Positions 35,210 through 43,675 are shown, numbered from the stretch's first letter. The stretch: 64,000 nucleotides of DNA from Prevotella communis (GCF_022024175.1 NZ_CP091794.1:930001-994000); one strand, 5' to 3'. Program-made: numbers and translations. Notes: generated by a model not told the origin, from the sequence alone.

Positions 35210-35732
35210 ACAACGAGAAATTCACGCTGCCATAACTTCTGTGTTCTATGAAATGCGGATGCTGACTGAAGTCATGGTCTTTGCCGTGCTCCAGTACAAA
35301 CATGCCATTCTCTTTCAACAGTCCCTTTTCAAAAACCAGGTCGGGTATCTGCGGAATCTCCTTCAGCGCATAGGGAGGGTCGGCAAAGATAAAATCATAT
35401 TGCTGGTGACAGGCTTTCAGGAATTTAAAGACATCGGCACGCAGGGGTATACAACTCTTGTCGCCCAGTTTCTTGATGCACTCGCAGATGAAGCGATGAT
35501 GGTCGCGGTCCATCTCGACGCTGACCACCTGCAGGCAACCACGCGACATGAGTTCCAGGGAGATGCTGCCTGTGCCAGAGAACAGGTCCAGTGCTGTGGC
35601 TTCCTCGAAGTCAATATACTGTGTCAGCACGTTAAAGATATTCTCCTTGGCAAAATCCGTTGTAGGCCTCGCCTTGAAAGAGCGAGGAATCTCGAAATGT
35701 CTTCCTTTATATTTTCCAGTAATAATTCTCAT
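35181..35732 (-). CDS. rsmD: 16S rRNA (guanine966-N2)-methyltransferase
   Basis: 183 residues. MRIITGKYKGRHF opens the family signature, followed by RPTTDFAKENIFNVL. The SAM-binding motif is DLFSGTGSISLELMSRG and the catalytic motif is FADPPYAL. It methylates N2 of G966 in 16S rRNA. Its start is separated from the upstream DUF3822 gene only by a 70-bp heptamer array; the two genes are often neighbours in Bacteroidota. Confidence 0.93.
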   Translation of the reverse strand: MRIITGKYKGRHFEIPRSFKARPTTDFAKENIFNVLTQYIDFEEATALDLFSGTGSISLELMSRGCLQVVSVEMDRDHHRFICECIKKLGDKSCIPLRADVFKFLKACHQQYDFIFADPPYALKEIPQIPDLVFEKGLLKENGMFVLEHGKDHDFSQHPHFIEHRSYGSVNFSLFRAEATADA

Positions 35733-35733
35733 G

Positions 35734-35803
35734 CTATCTTACATCTTCCATCTTACATCTTCCATCAGCCTTCATCCCTCAGCCCTCAGCCTTCATCCCT
35801 CAT
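35734..35803. repeat. Ten-unit 7-bp repeat array between rsmD and the DUF3822 gene
   Basis: Units in order: ctatctt, acatctt, ccatctt, acatctt, ccatcag, ccttcat, ccctcag, ccctcag, ccttcat, ccctcat. It begins one base after the rsmD start codon (minus strand) and its last unit contains the stop codon of the DUF3822 gene. The sequence drifts along the array while the 7-bp phase is kept. Confidence 0.92.
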
Positions 35804-36603
35804 CTTCCCTTGATAAACAGCGTCTGGAGGTCGTAGGGCATCGACTTGATTGTTGTCACGGGATGACGGTTGAAGTCGGCCGCAGGATTAATCACGTAGG
35901 CATTCTGCAGGAATTTCTTCAGTTCCTTGAGCAGCCATTCCTGTTCGGGAATATCGCCCACAATATGCAGTTCGTCGTGCTCAGGCTCCAGTTGCAGCTG
36001 CTTCCATACGTAGAGCAGGAAGTAGAGTGAGTCGTGGGCGCGTGATGCATCAAACGAGTTGCAGAACTTGAACCTGTTCTGCTGGAAACTGAATATCTCC
36101 AGTCGCTTCTCGTGGAAGTAACCATAGAGTTTGCTGCGCGTGCCGGTAAAGCTGCGCTGATGCAGGTGACGCCATACGGTAGAGAGCGCAATGATCATGT
36201 TGACATCCTGGAAATGGTCGTCGATAACCAGTCTCAGGTCCTTGTTCATCGCATAGACAGCCACGCTGTTCAGGTCTGGCAGCACGTTATAGTATACAGC
36301 CAGGGGCTCCTTGCTGGGGAAAGCATGGAAATAGAGCGTCTCTGCCTGTTCTTCGTGGAAGCTCTCCACGGGAACCATCAGCACATCAGCGTCAAGCACC
36401 ACCCTGACACGCTTGGGCGGATTCATCAGCAGTTCGCTGGTCTTGAAAGCCTCGCGCAGGTTGGCAGCCATAGATATGCCGCTTTTCACCACGTATGGTT
36501 CAAACATCACATCCGTTCCGTCGTCCGTAGGTTGCGAAAACGACAAGGTGCCCCGTCCTATGCGGATGGTGAGCCGTTGCTTTGTGTTACTGATTTCTGG
36601 CAT
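35800..36603 (-). CDS. DUF3822 family protein
   Basis: 267 residues, probably cytoplasmic, with an actin/sugar-kinase-like beta-rich look (MVPVESFHEEQAETLYFHAF, VYAMNKDLRLVIDDHF, GYFHEKRLEIFSFQQNRFKF). Recognised mainly from size, sequence feel and its place directly upstream of rsmD. Function unknown; co-transcription with rsmD suggests a link to ribosome biogenesis, which is inference. Confidence 0.8.
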   Translation of the reverse strand: MPEISNTKQRLTIRIGRGTLSFSQPTDDGTDVMFEPYVVKSGISMAANLREAFKTSELLMNPPKRVRVVLDADVLMVPVESFHEEQAETLYFHAFPSKEPLAVYYNVLPDLNSVAVYAMNKDLRLVIDDHFQDVNMIIALSTVWRHLHQRSFTGTRSKLYGYFHEKRLEIFSFQQNRFKFCNSFDASRAHDSLYFLLYVWKQLQLEPEHDELHIVGDIPEQEWLLKELKKFLQNAYVINPAADFNRHPVTTIKSMPYDLQTLFIKGR

Positions 36604-36623
36604 CTGTTTTTGTAATTTTGCTG

Positions 36624-36631
36624 CAAAATTA
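36624..36631 (-). promoter_or_regulatory. -7 box of the DUF3822-rsmD operon
   Basis: Minus-strand TAATTTTG, 21 bp before the ATG at 36603. The sequence where a -33 box would be expected is close to the heptamer array 36639-36666. Confidence 0.6.
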
Positions 36632-36638
36632 CAAAAAT

Positions 36639-36666
36639 AATTCTTAATTCTTAATTCTTAATTCTT
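36639..36666. repeat. Four perfect 7-bp repeats between divergent promoters
   Basis: Four exact copies of aattctt, lying between the -7 boxes of the DUF3822 operon and the helicase gene. Copy-number change here would alter promoter spacing. Confidence 0.92.
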
Positions 36667-36677
36667 ATTTTTTTTCT

Positions 36678-36685
36678 TACCTTTG
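36678..36685 (+). promoter_or_regulatory. -7 box of the helicase gene, almost no leader
   Basis: TACCTTTG ends 8 bp before the ATG at 36694, so the mRNA would be nearly leaderless. The usual -33 position falls in the heptamer array. Confidence 0.65.
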
Positions 36686-36693
36686 CATATTGT

Positions 36694-38109
36694 ATGATTC
36701 AAGACGAGCTGATTTACCAGATAGAGACGCATTTTGGACATTTGCCTACCCCAGAGCAGCATGCGGCCCTGCAGACGTTTGCCACGTTTATGACCGACCG
36801 CGACGAGCAGGTGGTCATGGTGCTTCGTGGTTCGGCCGGTACGGGTAAGACCACGCTGGCCTCTGCCATTGTGCGTGGCATGCTTGCCATGAAACAGAAA
36901 CTGGTGCTGATGGCGCCAACCGGCCGTGCTGCCAAGGTCTTCTCCAACTATTCCGGTACACCGGCTTATACCATCCACCGTCGTATCTACCGTCAGAAGA
37001 CGGCTGCCGACCTCTCTGCCTTCAGTCTTGGATTCAATGCCGCCCAGGACACGCTTTTCATCGTTGACGAGGCCTCGATGATAGCCAATGCCGATACGCC
37101 CTTGCTCGATGACCTGATCCGTTTTGTCTATAACTATAAAAACTGCCGTCTGCTGCTTATCGGCGACCGTGCCCAGTTGCCCCCTGTGGGCGAGGAAGAG
37201 AGTCCGGCGCTGATAGCCCATGTGCTGCGTGGCTACGGCATGAATGTCTATGAGGCCGACCTCACCGAGGTGCTGCGCCAGGCTGAGGACTCTGGGATTC
37301 TGTGGAATGCCACCGAGGTAAGATGTATGATGGCTGATGGCAGATGTGAGTTGCCAAAGATCCGCCTTGACGGTTTTCCTGATATCGTGAGCGTGCCCGG
37401 TGATGAACTCATTGAGTCGCTGGCCTCGAGCTTCAGTCATGTGGGCATGGACGAGACGCTGGTGGTGACGCGTTCCAACAAGCGGGCCAATATCTATAAC
37501 CAGGGCATCCGCAATACGGTCCTCGATCGTGAGGACGAACTCTGTCGTGGTGACCGTATCATGATCGTGAAGAATAACTATTACTGGGTGAAGAGCGAGG
37601 GCATTGAAGGGAATATCAGCTTCATTGCCAATGGCGACATCGCGGTCGTTCAGCGCGTGCGCAACGTCCAGGAGCTCTATGGCTTCCGCTTTGCTGAGGT
37701 CACCATGACCTTCCCAGACTACGACGACTACGAGCTCACGGCTATCACCCTGCTCGACACGCTCACTACCGAGGCGCCTGCCCTGACGCGCGAACAGCAG
37801 GAGCAGTTGTATACCCAGGTGATGGAGGACTATATGGATGTGCCCTATAAATCAGAACGCCTGAAGAAACTCAAGGACGACAAGTACTACAACGCCCTGC
37901 AAATCAAGTTCGCCTATGCTGCCACCTGCCACAAGGCGCAGGGCGGCCAGTGGGCGCATGTGTATATAGACCAGGGGTATATGACGGATGATATGCTCAC
38001 GCCCGACTATTTCCATTGGCTCTATACCGCCCTGACGCGTGCCACCGAACAGGTGTTTTTGGTCAATTGGCCAAAGACGCAGGTGGAAAATCCCAGCGAC
38101 AGTTACTGA
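36694..38109 (+). CDS. RecD-like/UvrD-C2 ATP-dependent DNA helicase
   Basis: 471 residues, superfamily 1 helicase. Walker A is LRGSAGTGKTTLASAI (about 46-61), Walker B FIVDEASMI, then LLLIGDRAQLPPV, and the C-terminal UvrD-like motif ATCHKAQGGQWAHVYID with YTALTRATEQVFLV. This is the compact RecD2/Dda-like type found in Bacteroidota. Residues VRCMMADGRCELP are encoded by a 7-bp repeat array (37318-37352). The 3' end overlaps gph by 7 bp. Confidence 0.88.
   Translation: MIQDELIYQIETHFGHLPTPEQHAALQTFATFMTDRDEQVVMVLRGSAGTGKTTLASAIVRGMLAMKQKLVLMAPTGRAAKVFSNYSGTPAYTIHRRIYRQKTAADLSAFSLGFNAAQDTLFIVDEASMIANADTPLLDDLIRFVYNYKNCRLLLIGDRAQLPPVGEEESPALIAHVLRGYGMNVYEADLTEVLRQAEDSGILWNATEVRCMMADGRCELPKIRLDGFPDIVSVPGDELIESLASSFSHVGMDETLVVTRSNKRANIYNQGIRNTVLDREDELCRGDRIMIVKNNYYWVKSEGIEGNISFIANGDIAVVQRVRNVQELYGFRFAEVTMTFPDYDDYELTAITLLDTLTTEAPALTREQQEQLYTQVMEDYMDVPYKSERLKKLKDDKYYNALQIKFAYAATCHKAQGGQWAHVYIDQGYMTDDMLTPDYFHWLYTALTRATEQVFLVNWPKTQVENPSDSY
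37318..37352. repeat. 7-bp repeat array inside the helicase gene
   Basis: Units gtaagat, gtatgat, ggctgat, ggcagat, gtgagtt in tandem, in frame. Read on the other strand they resemble the array at 35734-35803 (atcttac, atcatac). Confidence 0.78.
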
Positions 38110-38750
38110 AGTATCTCCCCGGGCTTACGGGCAAAGGTGGTGGCGCCGTGTGCCTCCAGGAAAGCCTGGTCACGGAAACCCCATAGCACGCTGATGCAGG
38201 GCAGACCCGAGTTGACGGCTGTCTGCAGGTCCACGTCGCTATCGCCTACATACACGGCATTCTCCTTGCTGACACCCAGTTGGCGGAAGGCTTCAATCAC
38301 GGTGTCGGGGGCGGGCTTCTTACGGATACCCTCGGCCTCATGTTCGCCAATGGCTACCTCTACGGTGTCTGCGAAGAAATGGCGGCAGAGTTCGCGGGTG
38401 GCAGCATAGAACTTATTGCTGACCACGGCCACGCGCTTGCCCTGCTGACGCAGTGCGGCCAGCAGTTCGGGAATCCCGTCGTAGGGACGCGTGGTGTCCA
38501 GGGAATGTTCCATATAGTATTCGCGGAAGGTGCGGAAGGCATCGTCGAAACGAGGGTTCTTGTCGCCATCGGGCACGGCCCTCACCATCAGCAGGCGCAC
38601 GCCGTTGCCCACCATGTGGCGTACCTCCTCGCGTGTATGCTCGGGCATCCCGTGCTGTCGCAAGGCGTAGTTCACGGCAGCTGTCAGGTCGTCGAGCGTG
38701 TCCAGCAGCGTGCCGTCGAGGTCGAATATATAAGTATTGTATTGTTTCAT
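38103..38750 (-). CDS. gph: Phosphoglycolate phosphatase-like HAD hydrolase
   Basis: 215 residues of the HAD superfamily. Motif I is FDLDGTLLDTLDDL (Asp9 and Asp11), the cap domain is helical, motif II VVSNK, motif III KPAPDTV and motif IV VYVGDSDVDL. This arrangement is typical of Gph, which dephosphorylates 2-phosphoglycolate; other small phosphate esters are possible. Divergent from the BASS-type transporter gene. Confidence 0.87.
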   Translation of the reverse strand: MKQYNTYIFDLDGTLLDTLDDLTAAVNYALRQHGMPEHTREEVRHMVGNGVRLLMVRAVPDGDKNPRFDDAFRTFREYYMEHSLDTTRPYDGIPELLAALRQQGKRVAVVSNKFYAATRELCRHFFADTVEVAIGEHEAEGIRKKPAPDTVIEAFRQLGVSKENAVYVGDSDVDLQTAVNSGLPCISVLWGFRDQAFLEAHGATTFARKPGEILQ

Positions 38751-38758
38751 TGCGTGTG

Positions 38759-38787
38759 CAAAGGTACTAAAAATTATTCATTGTCAA
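38759..38787 (-). promoter_or_regulatory. Promoter of gph
   Basis: Minus strand: TTG (38785-38787), 18-bp spacer, TACCTTTG (38759-38766). The -33 box is part of the first heptamer of 38785-38812. Confidence 0.65.
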
Positions 38788-38812
38788 TAAACAAACGCCA
38801 ATAACCAAATAA
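38785..38812. repeat. 7-bp repeat array in the gph-transporter gap, first block
   Basis: Units caataaa, caaacgc, caataac, caaataa. Confidence 0.72.
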
Positions 38813-38825
38813 TTCCCCGCGATAC

Positions 38826-38846
38826 ATTATCAATTATCAATTAATT
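38826..38846. repeat. 7-bp repeat array in the gph-transporter gap, second block
   Basis: Units attatca, attatca, attaatt, directly upstream of the transporter -7 box. Confidence 0.7.
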
Positions 38847-38848
38847 CG

Positions 38849-38856
38849 TAACTTTG
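38849..38856 (+). promoter_or_regulatory. -7 box of the BASS-type transporter gene, almost no leader
   Basis: TAACTTTG ends 8 bp before the ATG at 38865, as for the helicase gene. Confidence 0.65.
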
Positions 38857-38864
38857 CACACTGT

Positions 38865-39902
38865 ATGAATGTGATTAGATTCCTGAAAGACTGGACGCTG
38901 CCCGTATCAATGGGTATGGGAGCGCTGTTGTATCTGGTGTTTGCCTACGTGCCACAGCTGGACGGGGCAGCCCTGTTTTTTGACCCCGTGATGGAGGCCA
39001 TCCTGCCCCTGTTTATGTTCCTGATACTCTTTGTGACCTTCTGCAAGGTCGATTTCCATCAGATGCGCCCCGTGTGGTGGCATCTGTGGGTGAGCATCTT
39101 CAACCTGCTGTTCATCGGTATCGTGATGGCATTGATACTGAGCTTGCCTCGTGCGGTAGCAAATTCTTGCGTCCCTTCGGTAGCAAGCGACCTGAGGTCG
39201 AGCGCTTCACTATTCACTTTTCACTCTACCCTTATTCTGTTGGAGGCTCTGCTGATGTGCATTATTTCTCCTTGTGCCACCGCCGCCGCTGTGGTAACCC
39301 AGAAGTTGGGCGGCTCGCTGGAACAGACCACCACCTATACTTTCCTTTCCAATTTCATCACGGTGCTGATGGTACCCATTTGTTTCCCGATGATTGAGAA
39401 GGGAGCCGATATCTCCTTTATGAGTGCCTTCCTGAAGATACTCTATCAGGTCGTGGTGCTGCTGGTAGTGCCCATGCTGCTGGCCTATATCGTGAAGCAC
39501 ACCATGCATCGTTTTCACCAGAAGATTATCAGCGTCAAGGACCTGTCGTTCTACCTCTGGGGCTGTTCGCTGATGATTGTCACAGGCACCACCGTGAAGA
39601 ATATCCTCCATGCTGAGGCCTCCGTGGTGTTCCTTGGCATGATAGCCCTGTTGGGCCTGGTGCTCTGCATCATCCAGTTTGCCGTGGGTCGCTTCATCGG
39701 CCATTTCTTCGGACGTGCCCAGGAGGCTGGTCAGGCACTGGGGCAGAAGAACACCGCCTTCGCTATCTGGCTGGGAATCACCTACCTGAACCCACTATCC
39801 TCCGTAGGTCCCGGCTGCTATATCCTGTGGCAGAATATCATTAATTCGTTTGAAATCTGGCAGGAAAGACAAAAGAACAAGGGGTTAAAGACGCTCTCTT
39901 AG
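38865..39902 (+). CDS. BASS/SBF-type membrane transporter
   Basis: 345 residues, about nine to ten transmembrane helices, resembling the bile acid:sodium symporter (SBF) superfamily: ILPLFMFLILFVTFCKVDFHQ early, then CIISPCATAAAVVTQKLGGS and NTAFAIWLGITYLNPLSSVGPG in the core. The natural substrate is unknown. Between helices 3 and 4 an in-frame insertion of 25 residues (about 97-121, RAVANSC to LFTFHST) is encoded by a dispersed repeat (39152-39226). The stop overlaps the convergent lpxB. Confidence 0.8.
   Translation: MNVIRFLKDWTLPVSMGMGALLYLVFAYVPQLDGAALFFDPVMEAILPLFMFLILFVTFCKVDFHQMRPVWWHLWVSIFNLLFIGIVMALILSLPRAVANSCVPSVASDLRSSASLFTFHSTLILLEALLMCIISPCATAAAVVTQKLGGSLEQTTTYTFLSNFITVLMVPICFPMIEKGADISFMSAFLKILYQVVVLLVVPMLLAYIVKHTMHRFHQKIISVKDLSFYLWGCSLMIVTGTTVKNILHAEASVVFLGMIALLGLVLCIIQFAVGRFIGHFFGRAQEAGQALGQKNTAFAIWLGITYLNPLSSVGPGCYILWQNIINSFEIWQERQKNKGLKTLS
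39152..39226. repeat. Dispersed 7-bp-period element, long form, in frame in the transporter gene
   Basis: On the minus strand: GAGTGAAAAGTGAATAGTGA (three heptamers), 39 bp of other sequence with CGACCTCAGGTCG and a second TTGCTACCG, then AATTTGCTACCGCA. Both end blocks equal those at 33140-33175. The extra 39 bp are exactly 13 codons. Confidence 0.85.
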
Positions 39903-41009
39903 AATCTGCGTGATGAGTCTTGCGGCATTATCCGGCGCTTTCTCTTTGCCCAACCGTTGCCACACCTCTTCGTAGCCTTCAAGCATCTGCTGTCGGGCTG
40001 GGCCGTCGAGGACGAGCTCCAGTTCATGCTCTATGTTGGCCTGACTGAACGAGTCGGCTACCAGTTCGCGCACCACCTCACGGTCGGCAATCAGGTTGAC
40101 CAGCGAGACATATTTTACCTTCAGCAGTTTCTTGCGCAGCCAACCGATAAGCCAGGGTAGGGGTGTCTCGTAGCATACTACCTGAGGCACACCAAACAGG
40201 GCCGTCTCGAGTGTTGCCGTGCCGCTGGTGACGAGGGCAGCATGCGCTTTCGACAACAGGTCGTAGGTCTGGTTCTTCACCAGTCTCACGTTGGTACCCT
40301 CCAGGAATCTCTGATAGTAAGCCTCGTCGATGCCAGGTGCGCCAGCCAGCACCAACTGGTAGTTTTTCTCAAACTTCTGTGCCGCCCTGATCATCGTCGG
40401 CAGGTTATCCTTAATCTCCTGCTTTCTGGAGCCAGCCAGCAGCGCAATAACGGGAGACCCTCCCCCGTCCCCTCCCTGTGATGGAGGGGTGAGCCGCCAC
40501 TCCTTAACCTCATCTGCTGTCGGATTCCCCACATAGTGGATAGGGTAGTGGTGCTTCCTCTCAAAGAAATCCACCTCGAAGGGCAGGATAGAGAAGAGCT
40601 CGTCTACATTGCGCTTGATATCCTTGATGCGATACTCCTTCCACGCCCATATCTTGGGTGAGATATAGTAGTATACAGGACAGATGCTGTGGCGTTTCAC
40701 GTAATCCGCAATCTTCAGGTTGAAGCCCGGGTAGTCCACCAGAATCACCACGTCGGGCATCCAGCGGCGTATGTCCTCCTTGCATTGCCTCATGTTCCTC
40801 AGGATGGTGGGCAGATGCAGCAATACGGGCACAAACCCCATGTAGGCCATCTCGCTATAGTGTTTCACCAAGGTGCCACCCTCGGCCTGCATCAGGTCGC
40901 CGCCGTAGAAACGGAACTCCGCTTCTGCGTCGCATGCCTTCAGCGACCGCATCAGACGTGATGCGTGGAGGTCGCCAGAGGCTTCGCCAGCTATGAGGTA
41001 ATACTTCAT
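39885..41009 (-). CDS. lpxB: Lipid-A-disaccharide synthase
   Basis: Joins UDP-diacylglucosamine and lipid X in lipid A synthesis; peripheral inner-membrane glycosyltransferase (GT19). 374 residues with MKYYLIAGEASGDLHASRLM, VDYPGFNLKIADYVKR, YYISPKIWAWKEYRI, LAGSRKQEI and VTSGTATLETALFGVPQVV. RLTPPSQGGDGGGSP (about 206-220), just before LLAGSRKQEI, is not family sequence and is encoded by a G/C-rich palindromic repeat. Transcribed after surE on the minus strand with a heptamer array between. Confidence 0.95.
   Translation of the reverse strand: MKYYLIAGEASGDLHASRLMRSLKACDAEAEFRFYGGDLMQAEGGTLVKHYSEMAYMGFVPVLLHLPTILRNMRQCKEDIRRWMPDVVILVDYPGFNLKIADYVKRHSICPVYYYISPKIWAWKEYRIKDIKRNVDELFSILPFEVDFFERKHHYPIHYVGNPTADEVKEWRLTPPSQGGDGGGSPVIALLAGSRKQEIKDNLPTMIRAAQKFEKNYQLVLAGAPGIDEAYYQRFLEGTNVRLVKNQTYDLLSKAHAALVTSGTATLETALFGVPQVVCYETPLPWLIGWLRKKLLKVKYVSLVNLIADREVVRELVADSFSQANIEHELELVLDGPARQQMLEGYEEVWQRLGKEKAPDNAARLITQILRERL
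40456..40494. repeat. G/C-rich palindromic repeat in frame in lpxB
   Basis: CCCTCC and GGAGGGG arms with CTGTGAT between, preceded by a second CCCTCCCCCGTCC. Encodes TPPSQGGDGGG on the minus strand. Confidence 0.75.
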
Positions 41010-41012
41010 TTA

Positions 41013-41057
41013 GTTAAGAGTTAAGAGTTAAGAGATGGGGGGAGTTAAGAGTTATTC
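41013..41057. repeat. 7-bp repeat array filling the lpxB-surE gap
   Basis: Units gttaaga (three exact copies, 41013-41033), gatgggg, then gttaaga and gttattc from 41044 after a 3-bp phase slip. It runs from the lpxB start to the surE stop (41052-41054). Confidence 0.85.
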
Positions 41058-41810
41058 TTCCCAGGACTCCTTCTGACTCATGAAGGCATAGGCCGTGAGG
41101 TCTATCTCTGTTGGGGTGATGGCCACGTATCCGTTATCCAGTGCCCAGCGGTCGGTATCCGTAGCCTCGGGCTCGTCGTTGTGGTAATGGCCCACCATCC
41201 ACCAGTAGTCATACCCACGTGGATGATGACACTTCGTGGTCTCGTTCTGCCATGAGCCGAAGCCCATGCGGCATACCTTCACGCCCTTGAACGCCTTGGC
41301 CGCGGGGAAATTCACGTTCAGACAGATACCCTTGGGCAGTCCCTCTTTCAGCACCTTCTCCGTGAACTTGCGGATATAGGGGCGCAGGGGCTCAAAATCG
41401 GCATCCTCGCGGTGGTCGCACAGCGAATAGGCCACGCTGGGTATGTACTTCAGACAACCCTCTATCGTCACGCCCATCGTGCCGCTATAGTGGGCATTCA
41501 CCGAGGCATTGTCGCCGTGGTTGATGCCTCCGATAATCATATCAGGACGACGCTCGCAGATATTCTGCAGCGCCATTTTTACGCAGTCCACAGGTGCACC
41601 GTTGCACGAATAGACCGTCACACCCTCGCGCTTCTCCCTGAGGGTCAGCTTGAGGGGTATGGTTGCCGAGAAAGCGCACGAGAAGCCCGAGCGGGCATCA
41701 TCAGGTGCACATACTATGATGTCGGCAATATCTTCCAGCATAGCCGTCAGCGAGCGGATGCCCTTAGCCTGATAGCCATCATCGTTGGAAATCAGTATCA
41801 GTGGTCTCAT
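41052..41810 (-). CDS. surE: 5'-nucleotidase SurE
   Basis: 252 residues. ISNDDGYQAKGI at the N-terminus provides the metal-binding Asp pair (Asp9, Asp10), with PDDARSGFSCAF, the Asn of GGINHGDNA and the HYSGTMGVTIEG segment completing the SurE fold. It dephosphorylates nucleoside 5' (and 3') monophosphates. First gene of a surE-lpxB operon, a common pairing in Bacteroidota. Confidence 0.95.
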   Translation of the reverse strand: MRPLILISNDDGYQAKGIRSLTAMLEDIADIIVCAPDDARSGFSCAFSATIPLKLTLREKREGVTVYSCNGAPVDCVKMALQNICERRPDMIIGGINHGDNASVNAHYSGTMGVTIEGCLKYIPSVAYSLCDHREDADFEPLRPYIRKFTEKVLKEGLPKGICLNVNFPAAKAFKGVKVCRMGFGSWQNETTKCHHPRGYDYWWMVGHYHNDEPEATDTDRWALDNGYVAITPTEIDLTAYAFMSQKESWEE

Positions 41811-41839
41811 TTTTTTCCTTCTTTTCCGATAATTGCGTG

Positions 41840-41870
41840 CAAAGTTAGTGGAAAAGGCCGAGATAACAAA
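41840..41870 (-). promoter_or_regulatory. Promoter of surE-lpxB
   Basis: Minus strand: TTTG (41867-41870), 19-bp spacer, TAACTTTG (41840-41847), 30 bp before the surE ATG. Confidence 0.75.
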
Positions 41871-41995
41871 AAATTTTAATGTTTATTCAGTTACTCACCC
41901 GCCCAGTGACAACATGATATTCCTAATGCCGTGCGCTGACTTTTCCTGATTTCACTAGATATTTTTTCTCTTCATTTTAATTATGCAGGCAGAAA

Positions 41996-43675
41996 TCAAA
42001 ACGTTTTCGAAGTTGTGACAGCATTGTCATATTCAAACCAATCAAAATCTGCATATCCGTCTCTGCTGTCACCTTGGGCAAACAAACCAAGCATAACACC
42101 CGTGAAACCGCCTATCACCTCAGTTGAAAGGTAGCGGAAATCCATCTTGGCGAGTGTGGCGAACGATTTGCCATCAGCAGATACTTGCATGTAGTAATAG
42201 TCCTTGTCGGAACCGATGCGTATGAAGGCCTGAGTGCCTTTCAGTTCAACGGGTTGGCCGGTATGGCTGAGTGCTCCCACACGGATATTTGACTTAGCCA
42301 ATAGCTTTCCGTTCTTTCGTTCCACCATCACATCATAATGATTCAGGGGCGCTGCGTAGGCCGTGATTCCTGCCTGAGAGCCTTCTGCTAGATGCGATGC
42401 ATCGATAAGTGCGGTGGCGTTGAAACGCAGCTCTGTCTGCCGCCTTGTCACAAAGGTGGGCGAGGTGGCTGCATCGAGCGTCGTAGAAGTGGGATGCAGG
42501 CGCAGCCAGCCTTTTCGCTCGGTGAGCGAATAGCAGGAATAATCGGGATTACCGATACTCATCCATCCCCAAGGCAAACCGATGCTGCTGTAACTGTCGG
42601 CTGGTACATTGCGCTTGACGAAATTGAACTCTTCGCGAACAGGGTCAAGGGGCGTTGGCACTTGCGGCAAGGTGTTGCACTTCATGTCTGTGGCCAAAGT
42701 GCCGTCACCATTGACCACAGGCCAAGCATTCTTGTCCCAACGCACCGGTGCAAGCATGGTCTCGCGTCCCATCACATGCAAGAGGTAGCCGCTGGTGCGA
42801 TAACCCAGACATATCATCCACCACGATGAGTCAGGCGCTTGTATGAGGTCTGCATGCCCCAGTCCTTGAATATTGCTGTTCTGCATCTTCATGCTGAAAT
42901 GCGTCAGAATGGGGTTGGCAGGATTCGGTTCGTAGGGGCCGAACAGCGAACGGCTTCGCAAGATGTTGACATGGTGCCCATGTTCCGTGCCCCCTTCGGC
43001 AAGCATCATGTAGTAGTAGCCGTCCTTTTTGTATATGTGCGGACCTTCAGGATAACGTCCGCCGAGCCCTGTTCCCAAGTGATGAATATCGCCTGTGCGC
43101 CGGCCGGTATTAATGTCAATCTCGCAGATGTTGATGTCGCCCGGCTTGATTCCCGGTCGTGTCTCGTCGCCAGCCGCTTTCCATAAGAAATAGCACTTCC
43201 CTTCGTCCCAGAATAGGGTAGGGTCGCAACTGCCAATGGCAAAGTCTATGAATACGGGGTCAGACCATTCTTTGGAGGGGTCGTCTGTCCATACGTAGAA
43301 ATGACGACGTGAAGGAAAAATGGTGGTCACCATATAATAGCGGCCCTTGTGATAGCGGATGGTCGGTGCATAGATGCCCGCATTGGTCCAACCCAGTTCT
43401 GGCTGGTTTTGCGAGTATAGTCCTGAGAGGTCAAGCTGCGATTTGCGTGAGAGGCAATTTCCTACCTGCTCCCAATGTATCAGGTCTTTGCTGTGGAAGA
43501 CTGGTACACCTGGGAAATACTGAAACGTACTGTTCACAAGGTAGAAATCCTTGCCGTCAGTACACACACTTGGGTCGGCATGAAAGCCGGGAAGCACAGG
43601 GTTGCGATAGCCTTGCGCCATACAGTTTATCGACGCTACAACAGTGATAGAGATTGTGAATAACAGCTTCTTCAT
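41996..43675 (-). CDS. Glycoside hydrolase family 43, xylosidase/arabinofuranosidase-like
   Basis: About 559 residues from MKKLLFTISITVVASINCMA; an ATG two codons earlier is possible. Signal peptide, five-bladed propeller with YRNPVLPGFHADPSVC (catalytic base Asp), SCDPTLFWDEGKCY and YPEGPHIYKKDGYYY (acid Glu), then a C-terminal beta-sandwich (about 330-555) as in GH43 beta-xylosidases. Probably periplasmic. Separate promoter at 43695-43702; it follows a GH106 gene on the same strand. Confidence 0.9.
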   Translation of the reverse strand: MKKLLFTISITVVASINCMAQGYRNPVLPGFHADPSVCTDGKDFYLVNSTFQYFPGVPVFHSKDLIHWEQVGNCLSRKSQLDLSGLYSQNQPELGWTNAGIYAPTIRYHKGRYYMVTTIFPSRRHFYVWTDDPSKEWSDPVFIDFAIGSCDPTLFWDEGKCYFLWKAAGDETRPGIKPGDINICEIDINTGRRTGDIHHLGTGLGGRYPEGPHIYKKDGYYYMMLAEGGTEHGHHVNILRSRSLFGPYEPNPANPILTHFSMKMQNSNIQGLGHADLIQAPDSSWWMICLGYRTSGYLLHVMGRETMLAPVRWDKNAWPVVNGDGTLATDMKCNTLPQVPTPLDPVREEFNFVKRNVPADSYSSIGLPWGWMSIGNPDYSCYSLTERKGWLRLHPTSTTLDAATSPTFVTRRQTELRFNATALIDASHLAEGSQAGITAYAAPLNHYDVMVERKNGKLLAKSNIRVGALSHTGQPVELKGTQAFIRIGSDKDYYYMQVSADGKSFATLAKMDFRYLSTEVIGGFTGVMLGLFAQGDSRDGYADFDWFEYDNAVTTSKTF

